The position numbers and the translations under genes were made by a program. Source: JACCZX01 sp963829995 (GTDB lineage Bacteria > Pseudomonadota > Gammaproteobacteria > Burkholderiales > Burkholderiaceae_F). From it: 64,000 nt of DNA. Positions 16,785-25,764 of the stretch are shown piece by piece. The notes beneath the pieces were generated by a model. It made no database searches. It saw only the letters and a list, made by a program, of their open reading frames with translations, and was not told where the DNA came from. The stretch's first letter is position 1. Each line of letters opens with the position of its first letter. The stretch lies in assembly GCA_963829995.1 (NCBI GenBank), contig CAWHKW010000022.1, forward strand, positions 372,001 to 436,000. Direction: 5' to 3'.

Positions 16785-17867
16785 ATGAGCGCGGTCGAGC
16801 TGTTCGCACTGACTCAGCAGCCGTACGACGGCCTCGACCTGCTGTCGACCGCGGTGTTGCTGGTCGACAGTGGCGGCAGGATTGCCCACGTCAATCAGTC
16901 CGCCGAGCTGCTGTTCGATACATCGCGCAAGACCCTGGTTGGTCAGCTCGCGTGCCGGGTGCTGGGCGATGACGCGGAGATGCAGCACCTGGTTGCGGAC
17001 GCGCAAGCCAACGCCTTTGGGCAGCGCAAGCAAATCATGGAGCTGCGCAGGTTAGGGCGTGATCCACTGCCGGTGCGTGTCATCGCCGCCGTTCAGTTTG
17101 TCGACGACATTCCGCTGGTGCTCGAAATCACCGAGATCGAGCAGCAACTGAAGGTCGACCGCGAAGAGCGGCAGATCGGCCTTACCGAAGCGAATCGCGA
17201 GTTGCTGCGCAATCTTGCGCACGAGATCAAGAATCCGCTAGGTGGCGTGCGTGGCGCCGCGCAGCTTCTCGAAGCGGAGCTTGCAAGCAGCGAACAGCGC
17301 GAATACACGCGCGTCATCATCGCGGAGGCGGATCGGCTGCATGCGCTGGTCGATCGCCTGCTGATGCCGCATCGCTCGCCGCGCGTGGTCTCTGATGTCA
17401 ACATTCACGAAGTGTGCGAGCGGGTGCGACTGATCATGGTGTCGGAATTCCCGCGCGGACTGACGATCACCCGCGACTACGACGCGAGCGCGCCCGAGTT
17501 TCGCGGCGACAAGGAGCAGCTGATTCAGGCTCTGCTGAACGTCGTGCGCAACGCCGCGCAGGCGCTCGACGGGCGCATCGCGGCCGGCGACGCCGAAATC
17601 GTGTTGCGCACCCGCGTCGCGCGGCAAGTGACGATTGCGCGCGCGCGCCACCGGCTGGCACTCGATCTGCATGTCATCGACAACGGCCCCGGGATTGCCG
17701 AACATCTGAAGGACCGGATTTTCTTTCCGTTGGTCTCTGGCCGCGACGGTGGCAACGGGCTCGGCCTGACGCTTGCGCAAACGTTCATCCAGCAACACGA
17801 CGGCATGATCGAAGCCGACAGTCGCCCCGGGCGCACGAATTTCCGGATCCTGATCCCACTGGCATGA
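16785..17867 (+). CDS. ntrB: Nitrogen regulation sensor kinase NtrB (GlnL)
   Basis: A 360-aa soluble kinase without membrane segments. It has an N-terminal PAS domain (residues 18-115), then the phospho-acceptor H146 in LAHEIKNPLGGVRGAAQLL. The ATPase domain has N (VVRNAAQAL), G1 (IDNGPGI) and G2 (GGNGLGLTLA) boxes. It phosphorylates or dephosphorylates NtrC under control of PII proteins. Its stop TGA overlaps the ntrC start by four bases (ATGA). Confidence 0.95.
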   Translation: MSAVELFALTQQPYDGLDLLSTAVLLVDSGGRIAHVNQSAELLFDTSRKTLVGQLACRVLGDDAEMQHLVADAQANAFGQRKQIMELRRLGRDPLPVRVIAAVQFVDDIPLVLEITEIEQQLKVDREERQIGLTEANRELLRNLAHEIKNPLGGVRGAAQLLEAELASSEQREYTRVIIAEADRLHALVDRLLMPHRSPRVVSDVNIHEVCERVRLIMVSEFPRGLTITRDYDASAPEFRGDKEQLIQALLNVVRNAAQALDGRIAAGDAEIVLRTRVARQVTIARARHRLALDLHVIDNGPGIAEHLKDRIFFPLVSGRDGGNGLGLTLAQTFIQQHDGMIEADSRPGRTNFRILIPLA

Positions 17868-19102
17868 AACCCGTCTGGATCGTCGACGACGACCGCTCGA
17901 TACGCTGGGTGCTGGAGAAAGCGCTCGCGCGCGAGAACATCCCCTGCAAGGCATTTAGCGGCGCGCACGAAGTGTTGTCCGAACTCGAGCACGACATCCC
18001 GCAGGTTCTCGTGTCCGATATCCGCATGCCCGGCGTCAATGGCACCGAGCTGTTGCGGGCGGTCAAGCGCAAGCATCCGGCGCTGCCGGTAATCATCATG
18101 ACGGCCTTCTCGGACCTCGACAGTGCGGTGTCTTCGTTTCAGGGGGGCGCTTTCGAATATCTTCCGAAGCCGTTCGACGTGGACAAGGCGGTCGAGTTGA
18201 TCCGGCGCGCCGTCGATGAAAGCGTGCGCGAATCGCAGGCCGACGAGTCCCCGTCCGACGTTCCTGAAATTCTGGGGCAGGCGCCGTCGATGCAGGAAGT
18301 GTTTCGCGCGATCGGACGGCTGTCGCAGTCGAACGTGACGGTGCTGTTGACCGGAGAATCGGGCAGCGGCAAGGAGGTCGTCGCGCGCGCGCTGCACAAA
18401 CACAGCCCGCGTGCACAGATGCCTTTTATCGCGCTCAACATGGCGGCGATTCCGCGCGACTTGCTCGAAAGCGAATTATTCGGTCACGAGCGCGGCGCGT
18501 TCACCGGCGCGCAGGCGATGCGGCGGGGCCGCTTCGAGCAGGCCGAAGGCGGGACGCTCTTTCTTGATGAGATAGGCGACATGCCGTCCGAACTGCAGAC
18601 GCGTTTACTGCGCGTGTTGTCGGACGGAACGTATTACCGCGTCGGCGGGCATCAGCCGATCAAGGCTGCTGCCCGCGTGATCGCCGCCACGCATCAGAAC
18701 CTCGAAGAGCGAGTGCGCCAGGGTTCCTTCCGTGAAGATCTGTACCACCGCTTGAACGTGATCAAGCTGCGGCTACCGTCGCTGCGCGAGCGTCGCGAAG
18801 ACATTGCGTTGCTTGCGCGACATTTTCTCGCCAAAAGCGCAGCCGAGCTTGCGGTGGAACCCAAGCGCTTATCTGACGAGGCATTGGCTTTTATCAGCCA
18901 GCTACCGTTTCCCGGCAATGTGCGGCAACTCGAGAATCTCTGTCATTGGTTGACGGTGCTTGCTCCGGCGCAAATCGTCAAAGTCGAAGATCTGCCGATG
19001 GAAGTCCGGCATGAAACTGGATCGCCACTGAGCCATGGTGGTTGCGCCGTCAGCGGCAGCGACTGCGGTCAACGGAGCTCCGCCGCCGCTGGTACCGCCT
19101 AG
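17864..19102 (+). CDS. ntrC: NtrC receiver and AAA+ domains, truncated by a frameshift
   Basis: Starts with ATG at 17864 overlapping ntrB. It has a receiver domain with D52 (VSDIRMPG) and K in EYLPKPFD. The sigma-54 AAA+ domain has GESGSGKE, the GAFTGA loop, GTLFLDEIGDMP, and the end of the domain PFPGNVRQLENLCHWL. The frame then runs into non-NtrC sequence and stops at 19100-19102. The missing Fis-type DNA-binding domain is encoded at 19035-19334 one frame over. A +1 shift between about 19032 and 19099 restores a normal NtrC of about 490 residues. This is either a sequencing error or a real lesion that would make an activator unable to bind DNA. Confidence 0.9.
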   Translation: MKPVWIVDDDRSIRWVLEKALARENIPCKAFSGAHEVLSELEHDIPQVLVSDIRMPGVNGTELLRAVKRKHPALPVIIMTAFSDLDSAVSSFQGGAFEYLPKPFDVDKAVELIRRAVDESVRESQADESPSDVPEILGQAPSMQEVFRAIGRLSQSNVTVLLTGESGSGKEVVARALHKHSPRAQMPFIALNMAAIPRDLLESELFGHERGAFTGAQAMRRGRFEQAEGGTLFLDEIGDMPSELQTRLLRVLSDGTYYRVGGHQPIKAAARVIAATHQNLEERVRQGSFREDLYHRLNVIKLRLPSLRERREDIALLARHFLAKSAAELAVEPKRLSDEALAFISQLPFPGNVRQLENLCHWLTVLAPAQIVKVEDLPMEVRHETGSPLSHGGCAVSGSDCGQRSSAAAGTA

Positions 19103-19334
19103 TACGGCGTGGCCGGATCAAGACTGGCTGACGCCACTGACCGCAGAAGTCGAACGTCGGCTGAAGGCGGGCACCCCCGACGTGATGGAGGCGCTGGCGC
19201 GCGAGTTCGAAGCAACCGTGATCCGCACTGCGCTAAAGCACACCCACGGGCGGCGGATCGATGCCGCTACGCGCCTGGGCCTGGGGCGCAACACGATCAC
19301 TCGCAAGATTCAGGACCTCGGGCTGGAAGACTAG
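19035..19334 (+). CDS. ntrC: C-terminal DNA-binding part of NtrC, in a shifted frame
   Basis: The 99-aa reading begins with a Pro/Ala-rich linker (PPPLVPPSTAWPDQDW) and continues with DVMEALAREFEATVIRTAL. It ends in a Fis-type helix-turn-helix (GRRIDAATRLGLGRNTITRK), typical of the NtrC C-terminus. An in-frame TGA just before the ATG (19029-19031) shows that the shift lies after it. The ATG has no clear ribosome site. The simplest reading is that it belongs to the same protein as 17864-19102; separate translation of a stand-alone DNA-binding protein is less likely. Confidence 0.85.
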   Translation: MVVAPSAAATAVNGAPPPLVPPSTAWPDQDWLTPLTAEVERRLKAGTPDVMEALAREFEATVIRTALKHTHGRRIDAATRLGLGRNTITRKIQDLGLED

Positions 19335-19484
19335 ACGCGTTGCGCTGGGCCTGAAGTCCCTGCAGTTCGTCGCACCTTGCCGCAGTTCGTCGCAGCGACC
19401 ACGACGCCTGTCCCAGGTCGAGGATAATCGCGCCCCATTACGGATGCCTGGCCACGAGTCATGCATGCCAGGGGGATTCTTGGA

Positions 19485-20654
19485 ATGCGTAAGCGCACAG
19501 GATGGATACTGACCGCGGCATTGGCTGCCATCGTGATCGCGGGCGCCGCGGTTGCGATTTCGGCGAAGAAGTCGGAGGCCGATGCGGCAAAGAAGCGCGA
19601 GCGTCCAGCGCTCGAATTCGCTCAGCGCGACGTCGTCTCGCTGCAACCGAAGCGGCTGGCAGTTGAGCTTGCGGTGCCCGGGTCGGTGCACGCCGTTTCG
19701 CAGGCGACCGTACGCGCGAAGCTGTCGGCGGAAGTCAAGCGGGTGCTGGTCCGTGAAGGCGACCGCGTCACAGTCGGGCAGTCGATCGCGGAGTTCGACA
19801 CTGCGCAGCTGCGTGCGCAAATGGCCGAGCGCAAAGCAGCGCTCGAGTCTTCGCGTGCGCAGCTGGCGATGGCCGACCGCACGCGGCAGGCAAACGCGCA
19901 ACTGCTCAAGCAGAACTTCATTTCGCAGAACGCGTTCGATACCGCCAGTAGCGCACATCAGGTGCAGATTGCGGCGGTGGCGACCGCGCAGGCGCAGCTG
20001 GAGTTGACCCAACTGTCGATGACCGACGCCGTCGTGCGTGCACCCATTTCCGGGACGGTATCGAAGCGTCATGTGCAGCCGGGCGAGAAAGTAGCCTTCG
20101 ACGCGCCGTTGCTATCGATCGTCGACCTGGCGCAGTTGGAGGTGCAGGCGCAGGTGCCGGTTTCCGACGTCAGCCAGATTCGCAAGGGCATGCCGGCTCA
20201 GATCAGCGTCGAGGGCATTGACGCTCGCAAGTTCGAAGGGCGGGTCGAGCGTATCAATCCAAGCGCGGAGACAGGAACGCGCACGATCAATATCTACGTG
20301 TCGCTGGCGAATGAGGATTCCTTGTTGAAGGCCGGCATGTTCGCGCGCGTGTTGCTGACGATTTCTCCGGAAATCGAAGTCCCTGCGTTACCGCTATCGG
20401 CAGTGCGCACGGAAGCTGCGCAGACTTTCGTATGGGTCGTCGTCGATGAGAAACTCGCCCGTCGCAGTATCGCCACCGGGAAGCGTGACGAGCGTGCCCA
20501 GCTGGTCGAAGTGACTTCGGGATTGGCGCCGGGTGAGGTCGTGCTCGCAACCAAGTTCGACAATCTGAAGGAAGGACTCGCCGCGAAGGTGATCAGCCTG
20601 GCTGCTGATGCGAGCGTCGCTGACAGAAATCGCCAGGCGCCGGCGAGAAACTAG
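19485..20654 (+). CDS. RND efflux periplasmic adaptor (membrane fusion protein)
   Basis: A 389-aa protein. The ATG at 19485 is chosen over 19461 because GGGGGA precedes it at proper distance. Residues 5-25 form an uncleaved or cleaved membrane signal (no lipobox). The lipoyl-like part shows VKRVLVREGDRVTVGQSIAEFDT, and its second half AVVRAPISGTVSKRHVQPGEKV. A helical hairpin lies between, followed by beta-barrel and membrane-proximal domains. It bridges the inner-membrane RND pump to an outer-membrane channel. The pump gene starts 16 bases later; no outer-membrane factor gene is present here. Confidence 0.9.
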   Translation: MRKRTGWILTAALAAIVIAGAAVAISAKKSEADAAKKRERPALEFAQRDVVSLQPKRLAVELAVPGSVHAVSQATVRAKLSAEVKRVLVREGDRVTVGQSIAEFDTAQLRAQMAERKAALESSRAQLAMADRTRQANAQLLKQNFISQNAFDTASSAHQVQIAAVATAQAQLELTQLSMTDAVVRAPISGTVSKRHVQPGEKVAFDAPLLSIVDLAQLEVQAQVPVSDVSQIRKGMPAQISVEGIDARKFEGRVERINPSAETGTRTINIYVSLANEDSLLKAGMFARVLLTISPEIEVPALPLSAVRTEAAQTFVWVVVDEKLARRSIATGKRDERAQLVEVTSGLAPGEVVLATKFDNLKEGLAAKVISLAADASVADRNRQAPARN

Positions 20655-20670
20655 CCCCGAGAGCCCGCCG

Positions 20671-23600
20671 ATGTGGATAACGCGCGTTTCCATCAACCAT
20701 CCCGTGTTTGCCACGATGGTGATGGTCGCTCTTACCGTGCTCGGGCTGTTTTCGTACGCCAAGCTTGGGGTCGAGGCGATGCCCGACGTGCGTCCGCCGC
20801 TGGTGTCGATCCAGGTGCGCTATCCGGGCGCGTCACCGGAGCAAGTTGAAAACGACATCGCCAAGCCGATCGAAAATGCGGTCAACACCGTCGCCGGCGT
20901 CAAGCGCATCTTGTCGGCGTCGTACGAAGGTATCTCATATTCATGGATCGAGTTCCGGCTCGATGTCGACACCGACCGCGTGACGCAGGAAGTGCGCGAC
21001 AAGATTGCGCAGATCCGCGCAGGTTTTCCGCGCGACGTCAAAGATCCTGTCGTGCAACGCGGTGGCGACGAGAACGACGAGCCGGTAGCTTTCTATGCAC
21101 TGCTGGGCACGGGCCTGTCGCAGCGCCAGTTGACGACGCTCGGCGAGCAGGTCGTCCAGAAAGGCTTTGAACGCGTCAGCGGAGTCGGCCGCGTGTCGCT
21201 CAGCGGCACGGTGACGCGCGAGATCCAGGTGCGGGTAGACCCCGGGCGTTTGACCGCTTTCGGCCTGACCGTCGATCAGGTCGTCACTGCGCTGCGCAAT
21301 GCGAATGTCAGCGTACCGGTCGGCACGATCAGCAACAACACGGTCGAAGCGATCGTGCGCGTCGACGGCCGTATCGAAGAGCCTGCCAATTTCGGCAAGA
21401 TCATCGTCGCGCGCAAAAGCGGCGCGCCGATCCTGCTGTCGCAGGTCGCTGAGATATTCGATACCGAGCGCGAGCGCAGCTCGATCGCTCGCATCAACGG
21501 GACCCCGGCGATCAGCTTTTACGTCTTCAAGGCGCAGGACGCCAACATCGTGCAGGTGGGCGATAGCCTGAAGATCGCTGCCGAAGATATCCGCAAGCTG
21601 TTGCCGGCAGGTACCGAGCTGAAGCTGCTGCGCTCGACTTCCGATTTTGTCAAAGGCGCGGTCAACAACGTCAAGGTGACGATCATCGAAGGCGCGCTGC
21701 TGACGGTGCTCATCGTTTTCCTGTTTCTGGGCAGTTGGCGCAGCACCGTGATCACCGGGCTCACCTTGCCGATCGCAGTCATCGCAACGTTTATTGCACT
21801 CAGGGTGTTCGGCTTTACGTTGAACTACATGACGATGATGGCATTGAGCCTGTGCATCGGTCTGTTGATCGACGACGCGATCGTCGTGCGCGAGAACATC
21901 GTGCGGCATATCCACATGGGAAAAGACCACTACACGGCCGCGCGCGAGGGAACGGATGAGATCGGACTTGCGGTGCTGGCCACGACGTTCTCGATCGTGG
22001 CGGTGTTCGTGCCGATCGCGTTCATGGGCGGCATCGTCGGGAAGTTTTTTTATCCGTTCGGTATCACCGTTGCGGTGGCGGTGCTGGTGTCGATGTTCGT
22101 CAGCTTCACGCTGGACCCGATGCTTTCTGCCGTGTGGCGCGATCCGCCGCGCGGCATGCACGATGCGCGCTTTGTCGGCCCTGTGCTGCGCGGCTTCGAT
22201 CGATTCATGGATCGCGTGCATGCGATTTATGGGCGCCTGCTCGGCTGGGTGCTGTCGCCGCGCCAGTGGACGCTTGGCACCACTGTGCCGAAGGTCAATG
22301 TTCCCGTCGGTTTGCCGTCGTTCGGAGTCTGGCGCGCACTGCGCACGCTCGACGCCCGTCACCTGAAACCGCGCTTTGCCACGATCAGCCCGCGCGGAAT
22401 CACGCTGTGGATTGCGGCGCTGAGTTTTGCGCTCGCGATTCCGATTGCCGGGGTCGTAGGCACCGAGATGATGCCGGAGAGCGACCAAAGTTTTACCAGC
22501 GTGCGATTGACGATGCCGGTCGGCTCGAGCCTTGAATACGCCGACGAGCGCGTCAAGCGCGTGGAGGAGGCGCTGCGCGAGTTCAAGGAAATCGACTCGA
22601 TCGATACGGGCGTCGGTACTGAGGGCGCGAAGAACACCGGCCGGCTCAATCTAAAACTGGTACCGCGCTCGGAGCGCAATCGTTCGCAGAAAAAGCTCGA
22701 ACAGGAGATTCGACAGCGGCTTGCTGCGATTCCCGGGATCGAAATGAAAGTGGGCTGGGGCGGCCCGATTTATATCGCGCTGCTCGGTAATAACGATGCG
22801 GAAATGCAGCGTGTGATTGCCGACCTGCGACAGAAAATCCTGTCGATTCGCGGCATCACCGATATTGAAGTGTCAGCGAAGGAGGGCACACCAGCGCTGT
22901 CGGTTCGTCTAAAGCCCGAGCTGGCGTCCGAGTACGGCGTTACGTATGCGCAGCTTGGTACGACGCTGCGCGCTCTGATCGGCGGCGAAAATTCGGGTTA
23001 CTGGCTCGCGCCGGACGGCCAGAACTACGAAGTGATCACACAGATCCCGCGCGCAAGTCGTACCGTCGTCGACGATATCTCCGGAATGAACATCGCGACC
23101 GGGCGGCAGATGACCGACGGCACGCCCGAGGTGATTCCGCTGCGCGCGATTGCCACGATCGAGCGCACATTTAATCCGGAAAACATCCGGCGCCAGGACT
23201 TGCAACGCAGGATTGCCTTGTGGGCCAACGTACAGGGACGCCCGTCCGGCGATGCGGGAAAGGAAGTGCAGGCGATGGTGAAAGCCTACGAACTGCCGCC
23301 GGGCCTGCGTTTCGATGTCGGCGGCCAGATCCGCGAGCAGGAGGAAGTCAACGCGGCAATCTTCGGGGCGCTCGCACTCGCGGTGATCTTCATCTACATC
23401 GTGCTCGCCTCGCAATTCGGCAGCTTCCTGCAACCGCTTGCGATCATGGCGTCACTGCCGCTGTCGATTGTCGGCGTCATGCTCGCACTGCTGGTGACCA
23501 ATACCACGCTGAATATATTTTCGATGATCGGCATCGTGTTCTTGATGGGGCTCGTGACGAAGAACGCCATTTTGCTGGTCGACTTTGCGAACAAGGGCCA

Positions 23601-23904
23601 GCGCGAGGGCCTGACGCGCAACGACGCGTTGCTCGCTGCGGGTCAAGTTCGCCTGCGTCCGATCTTGATGACCACGGCGGCGATGATCTTCGGAATGTTG
23701 CCGTTGGCGATCGGGCTCGGCGAAGGTTCAGAACAACAGGCACCGATGGGACGCGCCATTATCGGCGGTGTAATCACATCGACGTTGTTGACGTTGGTCG
23801 TGGTTCCCGTGATCTACACCTATCTGGATGCGCTGGAACGGCGCTTGAAGGGACGCCGTCAAGGCGCCCCGGCTCTTAGGCACCAGCCCGCCGATAAAGC
23901 CTAG
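20671..23904 (+). CDS. RND multidrug efflux pump (HAE1-type permease)
   Basis: A 1077-aa protein starting MWITRVSINHPVFATMVM, the classic RND start; the longer frame from 20608 is rejected. It has the porter repeats (VRYPGASPEQVENDIAKPIE) and the TM4 proton-relay pair in LLIDDAIVVREN. It also has the second-half porter domain (MPESDQSFTSVRL) and the last membrane block with FLMGLVTKNAILLVDFAN. The two halves are separated by a cytoplasmic linker of about 75 residues (around residues 490-570), longer than usual. It exports drugs or metabolites using the proton gradient together with the adaptor upstream. Substrate unknown. Confidence 0.93.
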   Translation: MWITRVSINHPVFATMVMVALTVLGLFSYAKLGVEAMPDVRPPLVSIQVRYPGASPEQVENDIAKPIENAVNTVAGVKRILSASYEGISYSWIEFRLDVDTDRVTQEVRDKIAQIRAGFPRDVKDPVVQRGGDENDEPVAFYALLGTGLSQRQLTTLGEQVVQKGFERVSGVGRVSLSGTVTREIQVRVDPGRLTAFGLTVDQVVTALRNANVSVPVGTISNNTVEAIVRVDGRIEEPANFGKIIVARKSGAPILLSQVAEIFDTERERSSIARINGTPAISFYVFKAQDANIVQVGDSLKIAAEDIRKLLPAGTELKLLRSTSDFVKGAVNNVKVTIIEGALLTVLIVFLFLGSWRSTVITGLTLPIAVIATFIALRVFGFTLNYMTMMALSLCIGLLIDDAIVVRENIVRHIHMGKDHYTAAREGTDEIGLAVLATTFSIVAVFVPIAFMGGIVGKFFYPFGITVAVAVLVSMFVSFTLDPMLSAVWRDPPRGMHDARFVGPVLRGFDRFMDRVHAIYGRLLGWVLSPRQWTLGTTVPKVNVPVGLPSFGVWRALRTLDARHLKPRFATISPRGITLWIAALSFALAIPIAGVVGTEMMPESDQSFTSVRLTMPVGSSLEYADERVKRVEEALREFKEIDSIDTGVGTEGAKNTGRLNLKLVPRSERNRSQKKLEQEIRQRLAAIPGIEMKVGWGGPIYIALLGNNDAEMQRVIADLRQKILSIRGITDIEVSAKEGTPALSVRLKPELASEYGVTYAQLGTTLRALIGGENSGYWLAPDGQNYEVITQIPRASRTVVDDISGMNIATGRQMTDGTPEVIPLRAIATIERTFNPENIRRQDLQRRIALWANVQGRPSGDAGKEVQAMVKAYELPPGLRFDVGGQIREQEEVNAAIFGALALAVIFIYIVLASQFGSFLQPLAIMASLPLSIVGVMLALLVTNTTLNIFSMIGIVFLMGLVTKNAILLVDFANKGQREGLTRNDALLAAGQVRLRPILMTTAAMIFGMLPLAIGLGEGSEQQAPMGRAIIGGVITSTLLTLVVVPVIYTYLDALERRLKGRRQGAPALRHQPADKA

Positions 23905-23936
23905 TCATAATCGCCCTCTTCCGATGGAGCGACGCG

Positions 23937-24251
23937 ATGAGCACTGAACCTGCAGGATCAATCGATTCGAATGAATCCGCGAGCGCAGAACGAGCGCGCC
24001 GCAGGCTCGTATCCGAGAAGGGCTTCTACGTTCACCTGGTGACCTACGTTTTGGTGATCGCCGGACTGTTCATCATCAACGTACTCACTGGACACGGACG
24101 TTGGTGGTTCGTCTGGCCGGCGGTTGGTTGGGGCATTGGCATCGCGGTGCATGCACTGTCCGCCTTTGGGCTGATCGGGTTGCTGGGACGCGACTGGGAA
24201 GAGCGTCGGCTGAAGGAACTGATTGAGGAAGAGCGCCGGCGGGGTGGCTGA
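23937..24251 (+). CDS. 2TM-domain protein
   Basis: A 104-aa protein. A polar N-terminus of about 28 residues precedes two membrane segments (residues 31-49 and 56-82) joined by HGRWWFVWP, as in the bacterial 2TM domain family. It ends in a highly charged helix (EERRLKELIEEERRRGG). Members are of unknown function, often next to sensor proteins. It begins 33 bases after the RND pump and lies 19 bases before the next membrane protein. Confidence 0.8.
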   Translation: MSTEPAGSIDSNESASAERARRRLVSEKGFYVHLVTYVLVIAGLFIINVLTGHGRWWFVWPAVGWGIGIAVHALSAFGLIGLLGRDWEERRLKELIEEERRRGG

Positions 24252-24269
24252 TCCGAGTCGCTCCCGTTC

Positions 24270-24986
24270 ATGACGCGCGCGGTCTCTTGGCTTGAACACG
24301 ACCCGGACGAGCGCATCGTTCGATGGGGCTGGATGATTTGGACAGCGTGGGGCGTTATCGGTGGCGCTCTGCTGTTAACCGATGTCAGGGCCGGCACCGG
24401 GGCGCTGAGCCTCGTGTTGGTCGCGCCCTTCTGGGGACTGTGGCTTGTCTGGCCCGCCTACCGCGCTGTGCGTCGTTGGTGGCGGTGGCAATCCGACAGC
24501 GTGTCTGCCGAATGGAACGGTACCTACTACGAATTCGACGGTCGTCAGATACGGATGCTGATGCAGGGCGATTCGATCTGGATCGCCGCCGCTGACGTGT
24601 TCGATGCGCTCGATCTGCATGGCCGCCAACGCGACGCTGCGCGCGTCCGACAAATCGCAGGACGCGACGGTCTGGTCAAACCGCCTGGGACGCGGCTGTT
24701 GGCGTTTTCCGAAATCGGAATCAAAGCCTGGCTCGATCGCCGCACCGATCCCGTCGCCCACAAATTTTCACGCTGGCTGGACAAGCAGGTGATCACACCG
24801 TATCGCAAACGTCAGGAGATCGAGGCAGACGGCGGCGGCAGAAGATCAAACCGAGTAGGCCAGAGTCGTCGCGGCGCGCAAGCGTTGGGCGGAGCTGGCC
24901 TGCCTGGGCGTCGGGCACTGAAGTGCCGACCACTGCGGTACTCACAACGCCGGCGCGAAATAAGGCTAAAGCGTTATTTCGCTTAA
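24270..24986 (+). CDS. Membrane protein with a BRO-N-like domain and a repeat-derived C-terminus
   Basis: A 238-aa protein. Two membrane segments at about 18-37 and 42-62 are followed by a Trp/Arg-rich stretch. Residues 85-180 resemble the N-terminal domain of BRO/antirepressor proteins: IRMLMQGDSIWIAAADVFDAL, then PGTRLLAFSEIGIKAWL and HKFSRWLDKQVITPYRK. In phages that domain binds DNA; joined to a membrane anchor it is unusual. Residues 203-238 are encoded by the dispersed repeat that starts at 24877, so the original end of the gene was probably replaced or extended by the repeat. The BRO similarity is judged by eye. Confidence 0.7.
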   Translation: MTRAVSWLEHDPDERIVRWGWMIWTAWGVIGGALLLTDVRAGTGALSLVLVAPFWGLWLVWPAYRAVRRWWRWQSDSVSAEWNGTYYEFDGRQIRMLMQGDSIWIAAADVFDALDLHGRQRDAARVRQIAGRDGLVKPPGTRLLAFSEIGIKAWLDRRTDPVAHKFSRWLDKQVITPYRKRQEIEADGGGRRSNRVGQSRRGAQALGGAGLPGRRALKCRPLRYSQRRREIRLKRYFA

Positions 24987-25140
24987 CGGCCCCGGCGTTG
25001 CTCCGTTCCTCGGGCGACGCCCCGAAGGCAGGTCAGCTCCGCCCAACGCTTGCGCTTGAGACAGTCTCACGTGGTGTGGGGAAGGAAAAAAACACCTCGT
25101 GCGAGGCGGTGTCGCGACAGCTGCGCTAGCCGCTGCTGCT
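24877..25140 (+). repeat. Dispersed structured repeat, copy A
   Basis: Nearly perfect 29-base inverted arms (24877-24905 and 25027-25055, one mismatch), starting GCGCAAGCGTTGGGC, enclose a core of several hairpins. These include GGCAC-TGAA-GTGCC (24914-24927) and GCGAAATAA...TTATTTCGC (24955-24982). A tail of about 62 bases follows and ends in CAGCTGCGCTAGCCGCTGCTG (from 25117). That piece matches one arm of copy B with one mismatch. Related copies are at 42164-42341 and 42342-42586. The left part overlaps the 3' end of the upstream gene. It encodes no transposase. Confidence 0.88.
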
Positions 25141-25157
25141 ACCGCATCCCACAAGAT

Positions 25158-25751
25158 CTACTGCGTTGCTGCCACCGCCGGCGGCGTCTTCTCTTTCTGT
25201 GTCAGCGGTCGCGCAGGCTCTTGCCGGAAGTTGACCGTCAGCTGCGACGTCTTTGGATAGCCGGACGCGTCGAGCGTGATGTTCCATTCGTCGGGATCGA
25301 ATCCGATCAACGGGGCGGTGCCGACCGTCGCGACTGGCACGCCCTCGGCCTGTGTCAGCCGCTTGAGTTCGACCGAGTCGTCACCGGTTTCGATCGTGCG
25401 TTCCGCGAACGGAATACCGCGTTTGACTAGAAATTCGCGCGCGGTGTTGCAGGGTGGGCACTTGCTTGCGGTAAACAGCATGACCGGATACATCGACGAC
25501 GCGCGCCGCACCTGGTACGGCAGCATCGACTGGATCTGTTGTCCGATCTGGCGCAGATCGATTCGCAGCAGGTTTTGCGCGTCAGGCGGCGGGCGGTCTC
25601 CGTAGTTGATCTGTCCACGAGCATCGGTCCAGCGATACAGATACTTACGCTCCTTGTCGGCTTCGGTTGGCGCTTGCGCCATGGCGGAGGCGAGTAACGC
25701 GCACATCAAAGCGGTGGCGATGAATCGAAGCAATGAAATCGGCGATCGCAT
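25158..25751 (-). CDS. Periplasmic DUF4124 / glutaredoxin-like protein (copy 1)
   Basis: A 197-aa protein. The start at 25751 gives a signal peptide (residues 1-25, ending ASAMA); an earlier ATG at 25817 adds only unlikely sequence. Residues 35-60 form a DUF4124 domain (YLYRWTDARGQINYGDRPP). Residues 88-165 resemble glutaredoxin with the active site CPPC in FTASKCPPCNTAREFL and VPVATVG. It probably acts in thiol chemistry outside the cytoplasm. A paralogue with the same architecture lies 13 bases upstream in the same operon. Confidence 0.85.
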   Translation of the reverse strand: MRSPISLLRFIATALMCALLASAMAQAPTEADKERKYLYRWTDARGQINYGDRPPPDAQNLLRIDLRQIGQQIQSMLPYQVRRASSMYPVMLFTASKCPPCNTAREFLVKRGIPFAERTIETGDDSVELKRLTQAEGVPVATVGTAPLIGFDPDEWNITLDASGYPKTSQLTVNFRQEPARPLTQKEKTPPAVAATQ

Positions 25752-25764
25752 CAAGTACTCCGGG

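Noticed and set aside
19032..19099. Programmed +1 frameshift in ntrC
   Set aside because: No release-factor-like slippery stop with an upstream Shine-Dalgarno was seen, and NtrC is not known to need one; an error or lesion is simpler.
20941..22488. 515-residue open frame on the minus strand
   Set aside because: Antisense to the RND pump gene; composition is Arg/His-rich as expected for a shadow frame.
24877..25055. Insertion sequence
   Set aside because: Inverted arms are present, but the 180-base unit encodes no transposase and no clear target duplication was found; kept as a structured repeat.
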